The notes: generated by a model not told the origin, from the sequence alone. Positions 1 through 9,627 are shown, counted from the first letter of the stretch. The stretch is 64,000 nt of DNA from Chitinophagaceae bacterium (GCA_014879565.1 JACSRW010000024.1:1-64000), one strand, 5' to 3'. Made by a program: numbers and translations.

Positions 1-3
1 AAC

Positions 4-32
4 AAAAAAAGGCTTCAAATTTCTTTGAAGCC
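4..32 (-). terminator. Rho-independent terminator of tRNA-Val(UAC)
   Basis: A 9-bp stem (GGCTTCAAA / TTTGAAGCC, 11-32) is followed on the minus strand by a run of seven T (4-10). It lies just downstream of the tRNA gene at 37-111. Confidence 0.85.
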
Positions 33-36
33 TCTG

Positions 37-111
37 TGGGAGTTGACGGGATCGAACCGCCGACCCTCTGCTTGTAAGGCAGATGCTCTGAACCAGCTGA
101 GCTAAACTCCC
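37..111 (-). tRNA. tRNA-Val, anticodon UAC
   Basis: The minus strand gives a 75-nt cloverleaf. The acceptor stem is GGGAGTT/AACTCCC with discriminator A. The anticodon stem TCTGC/GCAGA encloses loop CTTACAA, giving anticodon TAC (valine). The T-loop is TTCGATC. CCA is not encoded. A terminator hairpin follows. Confidence 0.93.
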
Positions 112-203
112 TTTTAAAGGACTGCAAAGATAAGGGGTTCAGTGTTTTCGGACAAAATATTTTGCGGGAATTTCTTACAGGAACGGACAAAGAAATGACG
201 GGT

Positions 204-494
204 TCAGTTCAGGGTAACTTCCGGAAGCCGGTAATGTTGTCCGTCCAGTACAAACAGTTCATCTATTTCCCATTGCCAGAAACCGCTCAGCGGCGACTTC
301 AACAGGATTTTCTCCACTTCTTTTTTATTTTTTGCATTCAGGGTGATCCAGGAGCGGTGTGTTTCCATACTGACAGCATAGTGTTCAATAATACCTTTGT
401 TGATCAGGTAATTGATATAGGTGCGGTGCGCCGGAACCAGTTGCATGAATTCCTCGGAAAAATCAAATTTTATGGTGACCAGGTATTTGGACAT
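204..494 (-). CDS. Small ferredoxin-fold protein, muconolactone-isomerase/YciI-like
   Basis: A 96-aa protein beginning MSKYLVTIKFDF. The strand-rich N-terminus and alternating helix/strand pattern suggest a dimeric alpha-beta (ferredoxin-like) fold of the muconolactone delta-isomerase/YciI type. I see no signal peptide and no catalytic signature, so no reaction can be assigned. It stands alone between two tRNA-Val genes on the same strand. The fold call is inferred from length and sequence texture only. Confidence 0.6.
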   Translation of the reverse strand: MSKYLVTIKFDFSEEFMQLVPAHRTYINYLINKGIIEHYAVSMETHRSWITLNAKNKKEVEKILLKSPLSGFWQWEIDELFVLDGQHYRLPEVTLN

Positions 495-540
495 CTGTAC
501 TAATAAGACAAAATAAAGGGAAGAAAGTTGCTTTGCCCGC

Positions 541-577
541 TAAAAGAAATACCCGCCCTCACAATAGTGCTGGCGGG
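541..577 (-). terminator. Rho-independent terminator of tRNA-Val(GAC)
   Basis: Inverted repeat CCCGCC (552-557) / GGCGGG (572-577). An A-rich plus strand at 541-551 gives a T-rich tract on the minus strand. It directly follows the tRNA at 582-656. Confidence 0.65.
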
Positions 578-581
578 CTGG

Positions 582-656
582 TGGAACGTACTGGACTCGA
601 ACCAGTGACCCCTACTCTGTCAAAGTAATGCTCTGAACCAACTGAGCTAACGTTCC
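582..656 (-). tRNA. tRNA-Val, anticodon GAC
   Basis: A 75-nt cloverleaf on the minus strand with 5' GGAACGT paired to ACGTTCC and discriminator A. The anticodon arm TTACT-TTGACAG-AGTAG gives anticodon GAC (valine). The T-loop is TTCGAGT. It is a second valine isoacceptor half a kilobase from tRNA-Val(UAC), with a different acceptor sequence, so it is not a recent duplicate. Confidence 0.92.
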
Positions 657-692
657 TTACGGGTTTCCGGGCTGTAAAAATACAGGCTTTCT

Positions 693-1985
693 TTATAATT
701 TCCACGCTACGATCTGATTCACCCATTCCGCCTTCCAGGGAGTGGTAACCCGGATATAATTATCTGTATAACCCTCCATTATTCCGGCCTTATCCTGGTG
801 CTCAAATAAAACAGGACGGATTTGTCCTTCATGCCTCCTCGTGAAGTATTGCTGCTTCATATATGACAGGTTCCGGAGGGTTTTATTCCGTTCATTACGC
901 ACAGGCACCGGTACCACCGGTTTTAGTTCCAGCGCATGCGTATTGTCGCGCTCGGAATAAGTGAAAACATGCAGATAGGAAACATCGAGGTCATGCAAAA
1001 AGTCAAAGGTCTCTCTGAATTCAGCCTCACTTTCTCCCGGGAAACCAACAATCACATCCACCCCCACTGAACAATGGGGGATTTGTTCCCGGATAAAGGC
1101 CACCCGCTCCGCATACAGTTCCCGCTTATACCGGCGCCGCATGGCACCCAGTATTTTATTACTCCCGCTCTGCAGGGGGATATGAAAATGCGGCATGAAT
1201 TTTTTACTTTCCGCCACAAAACGGATTATATCATTGGTCAGCAGGTTCGGTTCAATGGAGGAAATCCGGTAACGGCTGATGCCTTCCACCTCATCCAGGG
1301 CCTGTACCAGTTCATAAAAATTTTCCGCTCGTCCGTTGATCCCAGTGATTATACCGGCTCCGTCAGGCCCCTTACCAAAATCACCCAGGTTCACCCCTGT
1401 GAGCACAATTTCTTTCACCCCGGAAGCGGCCAGTTGTCCGGCATTCCGCACTACATTTTCAATCCGGTCACTCCGGCTTTTACCCCGGGCCATCGGAATC
1501 GTACAGAAAGAACAGGTGTAATCGCATCCGTCCTGCACTTTAAGAAAAGTACGGGTGCGGTCGCTAACCGACCAGGAAGTATGAAACCCGGATACTTCCT
1601 CAATATCACAACTGCAGATTTTGGCTGAATCTCCCCGTGCGAGTTCCCGGATATGCCGGGCCATATTGAATTTTTCGGCGGCGCCCAGCACCAGGCTGAC
1701 ACCGGGTATGGAAGCAATTTCCTTAGGCTTGAGCTGGGCATAACAACCGGTAATGACCACCAGGCTTTCCGGGGCTTTTCGTTGTATCCGCCGTACCAGT
1801 TGACGGCATTCCTTGTCGGCATTATCTGTAACAGAACAGGTATTAATCACATATACGTCCGCCTGCTCCTCAAACTCTTTTTTCTCAAACCCCTCCTGTT
1901 CCAGCATCCGGGACAGGGAAGAGGTTTCCGAAAAATTGAGCTTGCAGCCCAGGGTATGAAAAGCGACGGTTCTAGATTCTGCCAT
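693..1985 (-). CDS. mtaB: tRNA (ms2t6A37) methylthiotransferase MtaB
   Basis: A radical-SAM methylthiotransferase that converts t6A37 to ms2t6A37 in tRNAs reading ANN codons. The N-terminal UPF0004 domain has three cluster-binding cysteines (C14, C50, C81 from the chosen start). The radical SAM triad is C154-x3-C158-x2-C161 in the context DGCDYTCSFC. A C-terminal TRAM-like stretch follows, and the total length of 430 aa is typical. I chose ATG 1985 because the protein then begins MAESRTVAFHTLGCK; the reading frame extends 12 codons further upstream to 2021 with no family-like sequence. The MtaB subfamily, rather than MiaB or RimO, is inferred from the HTLGCKLN motif. Confidence 0.9.
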   Translation of the reverse strand: MAESRTVAFHTLGCKLNFSETSSLSRMLEQEGFEKKEFEEQADVYVINTCSVTDNADKECRQLVRRIQRKAPESLVVITGCYAQLKPKEIASIPGVSLVLGAAEKFNMARHIRELARGDSAKICSCDIEEVSGFHTSWSVSDRTRTFLKVQDGCDYTCSFCTIPMARGKSRSDRIENVVRNAGQLAASGVKEIVLTGVNLGDFGKGPDGAGIITGINGRAENFYELVQALDEVEGISRYRISSIEPNLLTNDIIRFVAESKKFMPHFHIPLQSGSNKILGAMRRRYKRELYAERVAFIREQIPHCSVGVDVIVGFPGESEAEFRETFDFLHDLDVSYLHVFTYSERDNTHALELKPVVPVPVRNERNKTLRNLSYMKQQYFTRRHEGQIRPVLFEHQDKAGIMEGYTDNYIRVTTPWKAEWVNQIVAWKL

Positions 1986-2108
1986 AGCCGGTACACAATT
2001 TTTTCCGCACAGAGCCGGCAAAGATACTGTGAATATCGGAGCCAGGGAAATTGTAACAGGCCTCTTCCGGGACTACCATTTTCCTTAATTTTAGCCAAAT
2101 GTTTGACA

Positions 2109-2585
2109 GTGAATAAGAAGTGGATGCCCCTTGTATTAATCGGGATCCTGTTCCTGGTTTTATTGCTGCTCCGGCAAATGCAAAAAGCGCCGGAACCAGC
2201 CCCCAAACCCCGGATTACGGATAATAACCGGCCAAAGGATCCGGCTTCCAACCCGACCAACAGGGACCGGGGTTTTGACCGCCGGGTCAGTTATCTTGAT
2301 TACAGTGAGCATGCCCGTTGCCGGATGAGCTGCCGCAAGATCTCAAAAGCGGAAGTGGAAGAGATTATGCAGCAGGGAAAAATAAATTACAATAAGAGTG
2401 ATCTGCAAAATGCCCGCTGTCCCCGCTATGCCCTGGAAGGCATAACCCGCGATGACCAGCGGGTTCGGATTATCTTCGCTCAATGCAATGAAAAAACAGT
2501 GGTGGTGACGGTGATTGACCTGGAAACAGATTATGCCTGCGACTGCCCGGGAGATGAGGATAAATATAAAAACCGGAAAGGATGA
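2109..2585 (+). CDS. Membrane-anchored DUF4258 protein
   Basis: A protein of about 158 aa with one N-terminal transmembrane anchor (LVLIGILFLVLLLL), a proline-rich linker and a C-terminal domain. The SEHARCRM...R motif, the helix with KAEVEEIM and the final strands (RVRIIFAQCNEKTVVVTVIDL) match DUF4258. The start is GTG 2109; ATG 2124 is an in-frame alternative. The open frame continues far upstream to 1653, but that part is antisense to mtaB. It overlaps the next gene by 4 bp (ATGA), so they are probably translationally coupled. Function is unknown. Confidence 0.7.
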   Translation: MNKKWMPLVLIGILFLVLLLLRQMQKAPEPAPKPRITDNNRPKDPASNPTNRDRGFDRRVSYLDYSEHARCRMSCRKISKAEVEEIMQQGKINYNKSDLQNARCPRYALEGITRDDQRVRIIFAQCNEKTVVVTVIDLETDYACDCPGDEDKYKNRKG

Positions 2586-3313
2586 AAGGGCTGAAAGCGG
2601 TTTATTCCGTGTATGCAGGAGTTGTATTTGTACTGATCATGCTGATCTTATTTCCCTTCAGTATTATCGCCAGTTTCTTTGGCCGTATCAGAGGAGGGAA
2701 CCTGATTATGGGTCTTTGCAGAATTTGGGCGGATAGCTGGTTTTTCCTGGTTGGTATCCGGGTTAAAAAAATCTATGAAACCCCGCATAATAAAAAAACA
2801 GCCTGCATCTTTGTCAGCAATCATAAATCCTATCTGGATGCAGCGATCATTCCCAAAGCCTTCCGGCAGCCAATACGGCCGCTGGGGAAAGTGGAAATGA
2901 GCCGGATTCCGGTTTTTGGTTTTATGTACCGCAACGCGATTGTTACAGTTGACCGGAGCAGTCCGGCACACCGGGCTAAAAGTGTACTGATATTAAAATC
3001 GCTGATAAAAAAAGGAATTTCTGTGCTGGTTTTTCCCGAGGGTACCTTTAATATGACAGAAAAACCATTAAAAGAGTTTTACGAGGGCGCTTTCCGGGTG
3101 GCTATTGAAACACAAACCCCCATAAAGCCGGTCATTTTCCTGGATTCCTACCGGCGAATGCCTTATGAAAACCTTTTCCGGATGACGCCCGGCCGCTGCC
3201 GGATTCTCTACCTGGAGGAAATACAGGTGGAAGGACTTACAACGGCAGATGTTACGGCGTTGAAGGAAAAAGTGTATGGGATAATGGAGAAGGCGTTGAA
3301 AGAGCGGGAATAA
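2582..3313 (+). CDS. plsC: 1-acyl-sn-glycerol-3-phosphate acyltransferase (PlsC family)
   Basis: A membrane-bound acyltransferase that makes phosphatidic acid from lysophosphatidic acid in phospholipid synthesis. The catalytic H-x4-D motif is NHKSYLD near residues 80-86, and the glycerolphosphate-binding motif FPEGTF lies near residue 150. A hydrophobic N-terminal segment (about residues 10-35) anchors it to the inner membrane. The length of 243 aa is typical. It overlaps the DUF4258 gene by 4 bp. Bacteroidota often carry several PlsC paralogues, so the exact substrate is not certain. Confidence 0.88.
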   Translation: MKGLKAVYSVYAGVVFVLIMLILFPFSIIASFFGRIRGGNLIMGLCRIWADSWFFLVGIRVKKIYETPHNKKTACIFVSNHKSYLDAAIIPKAFRQPIRPLGKVEMSRIPVFGFMYRNAIVTVDRSSPAHRAKSVLILKSLIKKGISVLVFPEGTFNMTEKPLKEFYEGAFRVAIETQTPIKPVIFLDSYRRMPYENLFRMTPGRCRILYLEEIQVEGLTTADVTALKEKVYGIMEKALKERE

Positions 3314-3419
3314 GCAATAGTAAGTGGAGAGCGGGGAGCGGGGCAATTAACTTTCAGATAGGTATGTTACCGGATATACTAATCTGCTAATCATCAAATC
3401 TGCTAATCGGAAATTTGTT

Positions 3420-5861
3420 TTGTACGCTGAAATTATCATACCTGCCGCATTGCCGAAAAGCTACACCTGGTCGGTGCCGGAAGACATGCGGGAAAGCCTG
3501 CAGCCGGGATGCCGGGTGGAAGTGAACCTGGGTAAATCCAAAAAGTATGCAGGTCTGGTAAAAAGACTGCATGATGAAAAACCCGAGTTTTATGAAACCA
3601 AAGAAATCATCAGTCAGCTTGACAAAGAGCCGGTGGTATTCCCGGAGCAGCTCCGTTTATGGGAATGGCTCGCCGGTTATTATATGTGCAGTGAAGGGGA
3701 AGTAATGGCCGCGGCCCTGCCGGCGCATTTTAAATTATCCAGCGAAACCATCCTGGTCTTTAATGAAGAATACGGAGATGAATTCAGCGCGCTGGATCAT
3801 GACGAATATATCGTGGCGGAAGCCCTGTTGCTGAAAAAAGAACTGGGTTTATCAGAAGTACAGCAACTGCTGGACTCCTCCCATGTATACCCGGTGATCA
3901 ACCGGCTGATCCAGAAAAGGATCTGTTATGTCTGGGAAGCGCTCAAACAAACCTATGCACCGAAAAAAGAGGCTTATGTGCTGCTGAATCCGGTGTATAC
4001 TGAAGAGGAAAAACTGGCGGAACTGCTGAATACCTGGAACCGGGCTCCCAAACAAATGGAACTGCTTCTGAGTTACCTTCACCTCCTGAAAACAGAAGGA
4101 GAAGTAACGAAAGCCGCCCTGCTCAAAAAATCAGGCGCTTCGGATGCACAGTTAAAAGGGCTGACGGAAAAACAAATACTCCGGCTGGAGAAGAGAGAGG
4201 TAGACCGGATTAAATATCTTCCAAAAAATGTAAGCATAGATTTTTCATTGACGGAACTGCAGGAGAAAAAGCTGGATGAATGCCGGGTTAGACTGGCGGA
4301 AAAACCGGTCTGCCTGCTGCACGGAGTGACCTCCAGCGGAAAGACCAATATCTATATCCGCCTGATCGAGGAGTATATCCGGCAGGGCAAACAGGTGCTG
4401 TACCTGCTGCCGGAAATCGCGCTTACCTCCCAGGTGATACGCCGTTTGCAAAAACATTTTGGTGGTTATATTGGTATTTATCACTCCCGCTTTTCGCAGA
4501 ACGAGCGGGTTGAAATATGGAATAAAGTAAAAACAGGGGAACTGCGGGTCATCCTGGGTGCCCGTTCATCTGTTTTTCTTCCCTTTCACCAACTCGGTCT
4601 CGTGATCTGCGACGAAGAACATGACCCCTCCTTTAAACAACAGGAACCGGCCCCCCGGTACAATGGCCGCGATGCGGCCATTTACCTGGCTGCTTTGTTT
4701 GGCGCCAAAACCCTTCTCGGCAGCGGAACGCCCTCGCTGGAAAGTTATTTTAACGCGGTAACCGGTAAATACGGCCTGGTCGAATTACTCCAGCGTTTCG
4801 GTGACCTGCAGTTGCCTCCCATCCGTTTTGTGGATACCCGCAGCCTGGTACAGAAGGATAAAACAAGAATTATTCTTTCTCCCGCGCTGATATCTTCTGT
4901 GGAAGAGATCCTGGAACGGGGCAAACAGGTCATTCTTTTCCAGAACAGACGGGGATATGCGCCTTACCAGGTTTGCGCGGTCTGCGGCTGGATACCCCAG
5001 TGTAAGTACTGCGATGTGTCGCTGACCTATCATAAACTGAACAATAAACAGGTTTGTCATTATTGCGGAACTACTTATCCGCCGGTACATAGCTGTGCCG
5101 CCTGTGGCAGTGATAAATTCCTGCAGCGGAATTTTGGTACAGAAAAAATTGAAGAGCAGTTACAGGAAACCTTTCCCCGGGCCCGGGTGGCCCGGATGGA
5201 TATTGATACGGTCAAAGGGAAAAACGCCCACGACACCCTTATCAGGCAGTTTGAAGAAGGCCGGATTGATATCCTCGTAGGGACACAAATGGTGGTGAAA
5301 GGACTTGATTTTGATCATGTGGACCTCGTCGGTATCCTGGATGCCGACGGCCTCCTGCATTTTGCCGATTTCCGGGTCAATGAACGGGCCTTCCAGCTGA
5401 TGGAACAGGTAAGCGGCCGGGCTGGACGAAAGGAAGCCACCGGCACCGTTCTGGTTCAGACATCCCAGCCCGGGCACCCATTATTGCAGATTGTACAGCA
5501 ACACGATTACCGCGCTATGTATACGGAAGAAGTGATAAAAAGGAAAGAGTTTCACTATCCGCCGTTCACCCGGATTATCCAGCTGACATTCAAACATAAG
5601 TTTAAGGAGATTGTGGACAGGGCTTCGGTGCAGTTTGCGAACAGGCTGAAACCAGCATTTGGGACCTATCTCGTGGGACCCGCAGAGCCGGTAATTGGCC
5701 GGATCCGTAACCAGTACCTGATGGAACTGCTCATCAAACTACCCCGGGATGGCGCCCTGATCAACCGTTGTAAACGAGAAATCCTGGAGGAAACCGCTAT
5801 GCTTCATCAGGATAAATCCTTCCGGAGTGTGACGGTGGTGGCAGATGTGGATCCGGTGTAA
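3420..5861 (+). CDS. priA: Primosomal protein N' (PriA helicase)
   Basis: The replication-restart helicase that reloads DnaB at stalled forks. Visible parts in order: an N-terminal fork-binding domain (MYAEIIIPAALPKSY), a Walker A motif (GVTSSGKT, about 302-309), the DEEH box (about 397-400), a zinc-binding region with eight cysteines arranged as CxxC pairs (about 518-565), then helicase motifs ending in QVSGRAGR. The length of 813 aa is normal. The start appears to be TTG at 3420: the first in-frame ATG lies about 20 codons downstream and would remove the conserved MYAE start. Confidence 0.93.
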   Translation: MYAEIIIPAALPKSYTWSVPEDMRESLQPGCRVEVNLGKSKKYAGLVKRLHDEKPEFYETKEIISQLDKEPVVFPEQLRLWEWLAGYYMCSEGEVMAAALPAHFKLSSETILVFNEEYGDEFSALDHDEYIVAEALLLKKELGLSEVQQLLDSSHVYPVINRLIQKRICYVWEALKQTYAPKKEAYVLLNPVYTEEEKLAELLNTWNRAPKQMELLLSYLHLLKTEGEVTKAALLKKSGASDAQLKGLTEKQILRLEKREVDRIKYLPKNVSIDFSLTELQEKKLDECRVRLAEKPVCLLHGVTSSGKTNIYIRLIEEYIRQGKQVLYLLPEIALTSQVIRRLQKHFGGYIGIYHSRFSQNERVEIWNKVKTGELRVILGARSSVFLPFHQLGLVICDEEHDPSFKQQEPAPRYNGRDAAIYLAALFGAKTLLGSGTPSLESYFNAVTGKYGLVELLQRFGDLQLPPIRFVDTRSLVQKDKTRIILSPALISSVEEILERGKQVILFQNRRGYAPYQVCAVCGWIPQCKYCDVSLTYHKLNNKQVCHYCGTTYPPVHSCAACGSDKFLQRNFGTEKIEEQLQETFPRARVARMDIDTVKGKNAHDTLIRQFEEGRIDILVGTQMVVKGLDFDHVDLVGILDADGLLHFADFRVNERAFQLMEQVSGRAGRKEATGTVLVQTSQPGHPLLQIVQQHDYRAMYTEEVIKRKEFHYPPFTRIIQLTFKHKFKEIVDRASVQFANRLKPAFGTYLVGPAEPVIGRIRNQYLMELLIKLPRDGALINRCKREILEETAMLHQDKSFRSVTVVADVDPV

Positions 5862-5902
5862 CTTGCTAGGCAATGGGCAATAAGCAATAGGCAACAGGTA
5901 TA

Positions 5903-6445
5903 TCAGAAACGGAGGCCAATGCCAAAACGGAGGTGGTTTTTTTGGCCTTCATTGATATCCAGAAAGGAGTCGTAATACTGTTTGCTGATACCAAATGTAT
6001 ACCGGCCTTCGGCAAAAAAGCGACCAAAAATGTTGTACTGTATTCCCGTGTCAAGCGATAATCCCCAGGTTTTATGTTCGCAGTATTTATCCGGATTTCC
6101 TTTGTCTAAGGCGTAATCCAGTTTAGGACCCAGAAATGCACTGAAATGGCCATTGAGTTCCTGCCTTACCTGCAGGGTAGCTTCAAGAAAATGCCATTCA
6201 TCAACCCAGGAGAAAAAAAGTTCTGATTTTAACCAGGAGGATCCTGCCAGTCTTTGTTCGCCGAAGAAACCGCCATAGAGGGTGGTACCCACAAAACCTG
6301 TTTTATTTCCTGAAGGATCTTCTCCATTGACATTGGCAAAATCAATCCCTCCCTTCATACCAAAACGGAACGACTCAGATTTCTGTGCATGTAATATTGA
6401 ACATGCCAGCAGGGACGCTGCGAGGAGAAGCGGAAATGATCTCAT
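5903..6445 (-). CDS. Outer-membrane beta-barrel protein, porin family
   Basis: A 180-aa protein with an N-terminal signal peptide (MRSFPLLLAASLLACSILHAQ) followed by alternating amphipathic strands. It ends in LRFGIGLRF, an aromatic C-terminus typical of beta-barrels, and KGGIDFANVNG is typical of the Bacteroidota PorT/OmpW-like barrel families. The product should sit in the outer membrane. Its substrate is unknown. Confidence 0.72.
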   Translation of the reverse strand: MRSFPLLLAASLLACSILHAQKSESFRFGMKGGIDFANVNGEDPSGNKTGFVGTTLYGGFFGEQRLAGSSWLKSELFFSWVDEWHFLEATLQVRQELNGHFSAFLGPKLDYALDKGNPDKYCEHKTWGLSLDTGIQYNIFGRFFAEGRYTFGISKQYYDSFLDINEGQKNHLRFGIGLRF

Positions 6446-6522
6446 ACGAAAGGGTTAAGGCTTGTGAAAATGGCGCAGGAATATGCCCTTCAAACGCTAC
6501 AAACCAATCAATATTGCAATAG

Positions 6523-7128
6523 TCAGTTCTCTTTTTGTTTAGCGGCCTGTATCATTTGCTTTGCCACGTCCAGTGCTTTTACGGGCCGGTATTTTGCCGG
6601 TAATATAAAGGATACGGGGCGCATCAGCCAGCCGGCCAGTTTTTCTCCGAAACGAAATTCTTTTCTGTTTCCCAATAAGAGGGAAGGCCGGAGTATATAC
6701 ACTTCCGGTATCCCCGATGCCTGAACAGCTTCTTCCGTTTCTCCTTTCAGCCGGAGGTAAAAATTCCGGCTTTTACTGTTGGCTCCAACCGCCGACACCA
6801 GGATGAATTTTTCACAACCCGTTTCTTTGCCAAACCGGGCAGCCTGAACGGCTATGGCATAGTCCACCTGCCGGTAGGCTTCCGGGTCTCCCTTCACTTT
6901 TTTCTGTGTGGTACCGATGGTGCAGAAAATTGCCTCACTGTCTTCCAGTGCGAGACGAAAACTTTCCGGGTCGCTGAAGTCAACCAGTTTTTTTTCCAGT
7001 TTCGGATGAGCAAGGTCCAGGGGTCTGCGGATTAAAATCCGGACCTGCTCAAAATAGTCGTCCTGCAGCAAAAGTTCCAGCAGATGACCGCCAATAAGCC
7101 CGGTGGCGCCGATCAGGGAGGCTCTCAT
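6523..7128 (-). CDS. NAD(P)-binding atypical SDR, TIP30/HTATIP2-like
   Basis: A 201-aa single-domain Rossmann protein. The dinucleotide-binding motif is at the extreme N-terminus (GATGLIGGHLL). It carries YLRLKGETEEAV, a YxxxK-like segment, and LRPSLLLG, both characteristic of the short atypical SDRs related to HTATIP2 and YbjT. The substrate cannot be read from sequence. It lies 9 bp downstream of the GH13 gene on the same strand and is probably co-transcribed. Confidence 0.78.
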   Translation of the reverse strand: MRASLIGATGLIGGHLLELLLQDDYFEQVRILIRRPLDLAHPKLEKKLVDFSDPESFRLALEDSEAIFCTIGTTQKKVKGDPEAYRQVDYAIAVQAARFGKETGCEKFILVSAVGANSKSRNFYLRLKGETEEAVQASGIPEVYILRPSLLLGNRKEFRFGEKLAGWLMRPVSFILPAKYRPVKALDVAKQMIQAAKQKEN

Positions 7129-7137
7129 TGGTTGTGA

Positions 7138-8496
7138 TTAATAGGTATAAACAGCATAGCCCCAGGGCTGAATTTTCCAGGCTTTTTCCCCGGGGTTTTC
7201 CCTGGTGCCGGAGAAAACATTTAGCGCTTCCTGTTTCCATTCGGCATCATTTAGCTGAATAGCCTGTTCTTTTTTACTCAGATTCAGAATAACCAGGATT
7301 TTTTTACCGGCTTTTTCCCTCGCAAAAGCGTAAACAGCCTTATCATCACCGGCATTCACTTTTTTGAAAGAGGCATCAGCCGCAAGAGCCGGGTTGTTTT
7401 TTCTCAGTTCCTGTAATTTTTTATAGAAACCGGCTCTTTCCAGTTTACTGAATACAATACTGTCTTTTTCAAAAAAGGGCAGGGGGCGCAACACCGGTTC
7501 TTCCTGGCCGCTGTACAGCAGCGGAACGGTATTTGACATGGTTTGGGTGAAAACGGCGAAGGGAGCATGCACGGTTCCCGGGAAAGTTCCGTAATCGGAT
7601 TTATTCCAGCTGTTTTCATCATGATTGCTGGTAAAATACATAGGGATAGCCTTTTTCGGATACACCGTATCATATTTGGCCTTGATACTGTCAAGGGCGA
7701 AGGCCGGTCTTTCACCGGCAGCCACTTTCACCATCATATGAAACATCTCCCAGGGGTAATAGGCATTAAAGCCGCTTGTCATCAGATAGGGCTTGTCGCC
7801 TTCAGCCAGCATGAATAGATCCTGTTTTACGGCTTTCAGTTCAGGGATGCATTTTTTCCAGAAGTCGCCCGGTACATTCCAGGCCACATCCACCCGAAAT
7901 CCGTCAATGCCGGTTTCCGTCAGCCAGAATTTCATCGCGGCGATCATACTATCCTGCATTTCCCGGTTGCTGAAATCCAGTACACGGGTATCCGTCCAGT
8001 CAAACATAGTAGCCGGTTTGCCGGTACTGTCTTTTATAAAAAAATCCGGGTGTTTATCCAGCCAGGGATGATCCGCGCCGGTATGATTGGGAACCCAGTC
8101 AATAATTACTTTCATGCCCTGTTCGTGAATCTGAGCGACCAGCTTTTTCCAGTCTTCCATATTTCCGTATTCCGGGTTGATGGCTGTATAATCCGCAATG
8201 GCATAATAGCTGCCCAGGCTGCCCTTCCGGTCTTTTTTACTGATCGGATTAATCGGCATAAACCAGAGGGTCTGCACACCCATGTCCTTCAGCCGGTTCA
8301 GATGGGTGGCAAAGTCTGCAAACTTTCCGGACGCCGTGTATTGCCGGGTATTCACTTCATAAATATTTCCCTGCAGAATCCAGTCCGGGTGATCGGCGAT
8401 CAGGGTATCCGGCAGGGGGGCGGGGCTTGTATTTTTTTTGGAGTTACAGGAAAAAAGAATTCCGGTAAGTGCGATAAAGATCAGTTGTTTTTTCAT
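7138..8496 (-). CDS. Alpha-amylase family (GH13) lipoprotein
   Basis: An exported glycoside hydrolase family 13 enzyme. The signal peptide ends in a lipobox (LFSC, Cys17), so it should be a lipoprotein. The (beta/alpha)8 barrel shows the four GH13 regions: DWVPNH (about 133-138), GFRVDVAW with nucleophile D203, MLAEG with acid/base E232, and TSNHDENSW with D293. A C-terminal beta domain ends the protein. At 452 aa it is compact. It is likely to cleave alpha-glucans at the cell surface or in the periplasm. Confidence 0.88.
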   Translation of the reverse strand: MKKQLIFIALTGILFSCNSKKNTSPAPLPDTLIADHPDWILQGNIYEVNTRQYTASGKFADFATHLNRLKDMGVQTLWFMPINPISKKDRKGSLGSYYAIADYTAINPEYGNMEDWKKLVAQIHEQGMKVIIDWVPNHTGADHPWLDKHPDFFIKDSTGKPATMFDWTDTRVLDFSNREMQDSMIAAMKFWLTETGIDGFRVDVAWNVPGDFWKKCIPELKAVKQDLFMLAEGDKPYLMTSGFNAYYPWEMFHMMVKVAAGERPAFALDSIKAKYDTVYPKKAIPMYFTSNHDENSWNKSDYGTFPGTVHAPFAVFTQTMSNTVPLLYSGQEEPVLRPLPFFEKDSIVFSKLERAGFYKKLQELRKNNPALAADASFKKVNAGDDKAVYAFAREKAGKKILVILNLSKKEQAIQLNDAEWKQEALNVFSGTRENPGEKAWKIQPWGYAVYTY

Positions 8497-8568
8497 ACCT
8501 GAGATTTTATCTTTCAGGGCCTGAAATTAGTCCATTCAGCTTTCTCAGGAAAAAAGGACTTTTGCACC

Positions 8569-9627
8569 ATGAATCTGCAGGAGAATGTTTCCTTAAAGCC
8601 TTTCAACAGTTTTGGTATCTCGGCCAATGCCCGTTTTTTTGCCCGTTTTGCCAGCCAGGAAGAACTGGCGGAAATCCTGGAAAACCGGCAGCAATTTCTT
8701 TCCGGGAAAGCGGGAGCGAATAATATGCTTGTGCTGGGCGGGGGGAGTAATATTCTGTTGACCGGAGATATGCATGGCCTGGTGCTGAAGAATGAGATAA
8801 AAGGAATCCGGGAATTGCATGAGGATAATGAATATGTGTATGTACAGGCAGGCGCCGGTGAAAACTGGCATGCATTTGTCCAATATTGTATTAGCCGGAA
8901 CTGGGCCGGTCTTGAAAACCTGTCCCTGATTCCGGGAAATGTCGGGGCTTCGCCCATGCAGAATATCGGGGCTTACGGGGTGGAACTGGAAGACTTGTTC
9001 TGGGACCTGGAAGCCTGGCATATCGGTGATAAAGCATTGGTCACTTTTACCCATCAGGACTGCGCCTTTGGTTATCGCGAAAGTGTTTTTAAACGGAAAT
9101 ACAGGGGGCAGTTTGTTATTCTGCGAGTTACGTTCCGGCTGCGTAAACATCCCCGCTTCAATACCGGTTATGGCGCTATTCAGGCAGAGTTGGAGAAAGC
9201 AGGCGTTAAAGAAGTGACCATCAGGGCTGTATCGGATGCTGTAATACGGATACGGCAGTCCAAATTACCTGACCCTTCACAACTGGGTAATGCGGGCAGT
9301 TTTTTCAAAAATCCCTCTGTGTCCGTATCACAATACGAAGCCCTTGCTCAAATCCATCCGGGACTAACCGCCTATGCCAATGCGGATGGAACCATGAAAC
9401 TGGCGGCCGGCTGGCTGATTGAACATTGCGGTCCGGTACCCGGTATAAGCTGGAAGGGATTTCGCAGGGGTGATGCGGGCTGTCATGAAAAACAAGCCCT
9501 GGTGCTGGTTAATTATGGCTCAGCAAGCGGAAGCGATATATATTCTCTTAGCGAAGACATCCTCCAATCGGTTAAGGAAAAGTTTGGGGTGGAGCTGGAA
9601 CGGGAAGTGAATATAGTCGGAAGTTAG
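8569..9627 (+). CDS. murB: UDP-N-acetylenolpyruvoylglucosamine reductase
   Basis: The FAD-dependent, NADPH-using enzyme that completes UDP-N-acetylmuramic acid synthesis in the cytoplasm. The FAD-binding region has GGGSNILL and, near the middle, NVGASPMQNIGAYG, both diagnostic of MurB. SFFKNP carries the catalytic serine region, and the C-terminal part matches the E. coli-type (type I) enzyme. The length of 352 aa is normal. A promoter-like GACTTTTG lies just upstream at 8557-8564. Confidence 0.95.
   Translation: MNLQENVSLKPFNSFGISANARFFARFASQEELAEILENRQQFLSGKAGANNMLVLGGGSNILLTGDMHGLVLKNEIKGIRELHEDNEYVYVQAGAGENWHAFVQYCISRNWAGLENLSLIPGNVGASPMQNIGAYGVELEDLFWDLEAWHIGDKALVTFTHQDCAFGYRESVFKRKYRGQFVILRVTFRLRKHPRFNTGYGAIQAELEKAGVKEVTIRAVSDAVIRIRQSKLPDPSQLGNAGSFFKNPSVSVSQYEALAQIHPGLTAYANADGTMKLAAGWLIEHCGPVPGISWKGFRRGDAGCHEKQALVLVNYGSASGSDIYSLSEDILQSVKEKFGVELEREVNIVGS

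Noticed and set aside
1653-2108. Long upstream extension of the DUF4258 reading frame
   Set aside because: It lies antisense to mtaB and shows no protein-like composition; the membrane anchor begins near 2109.
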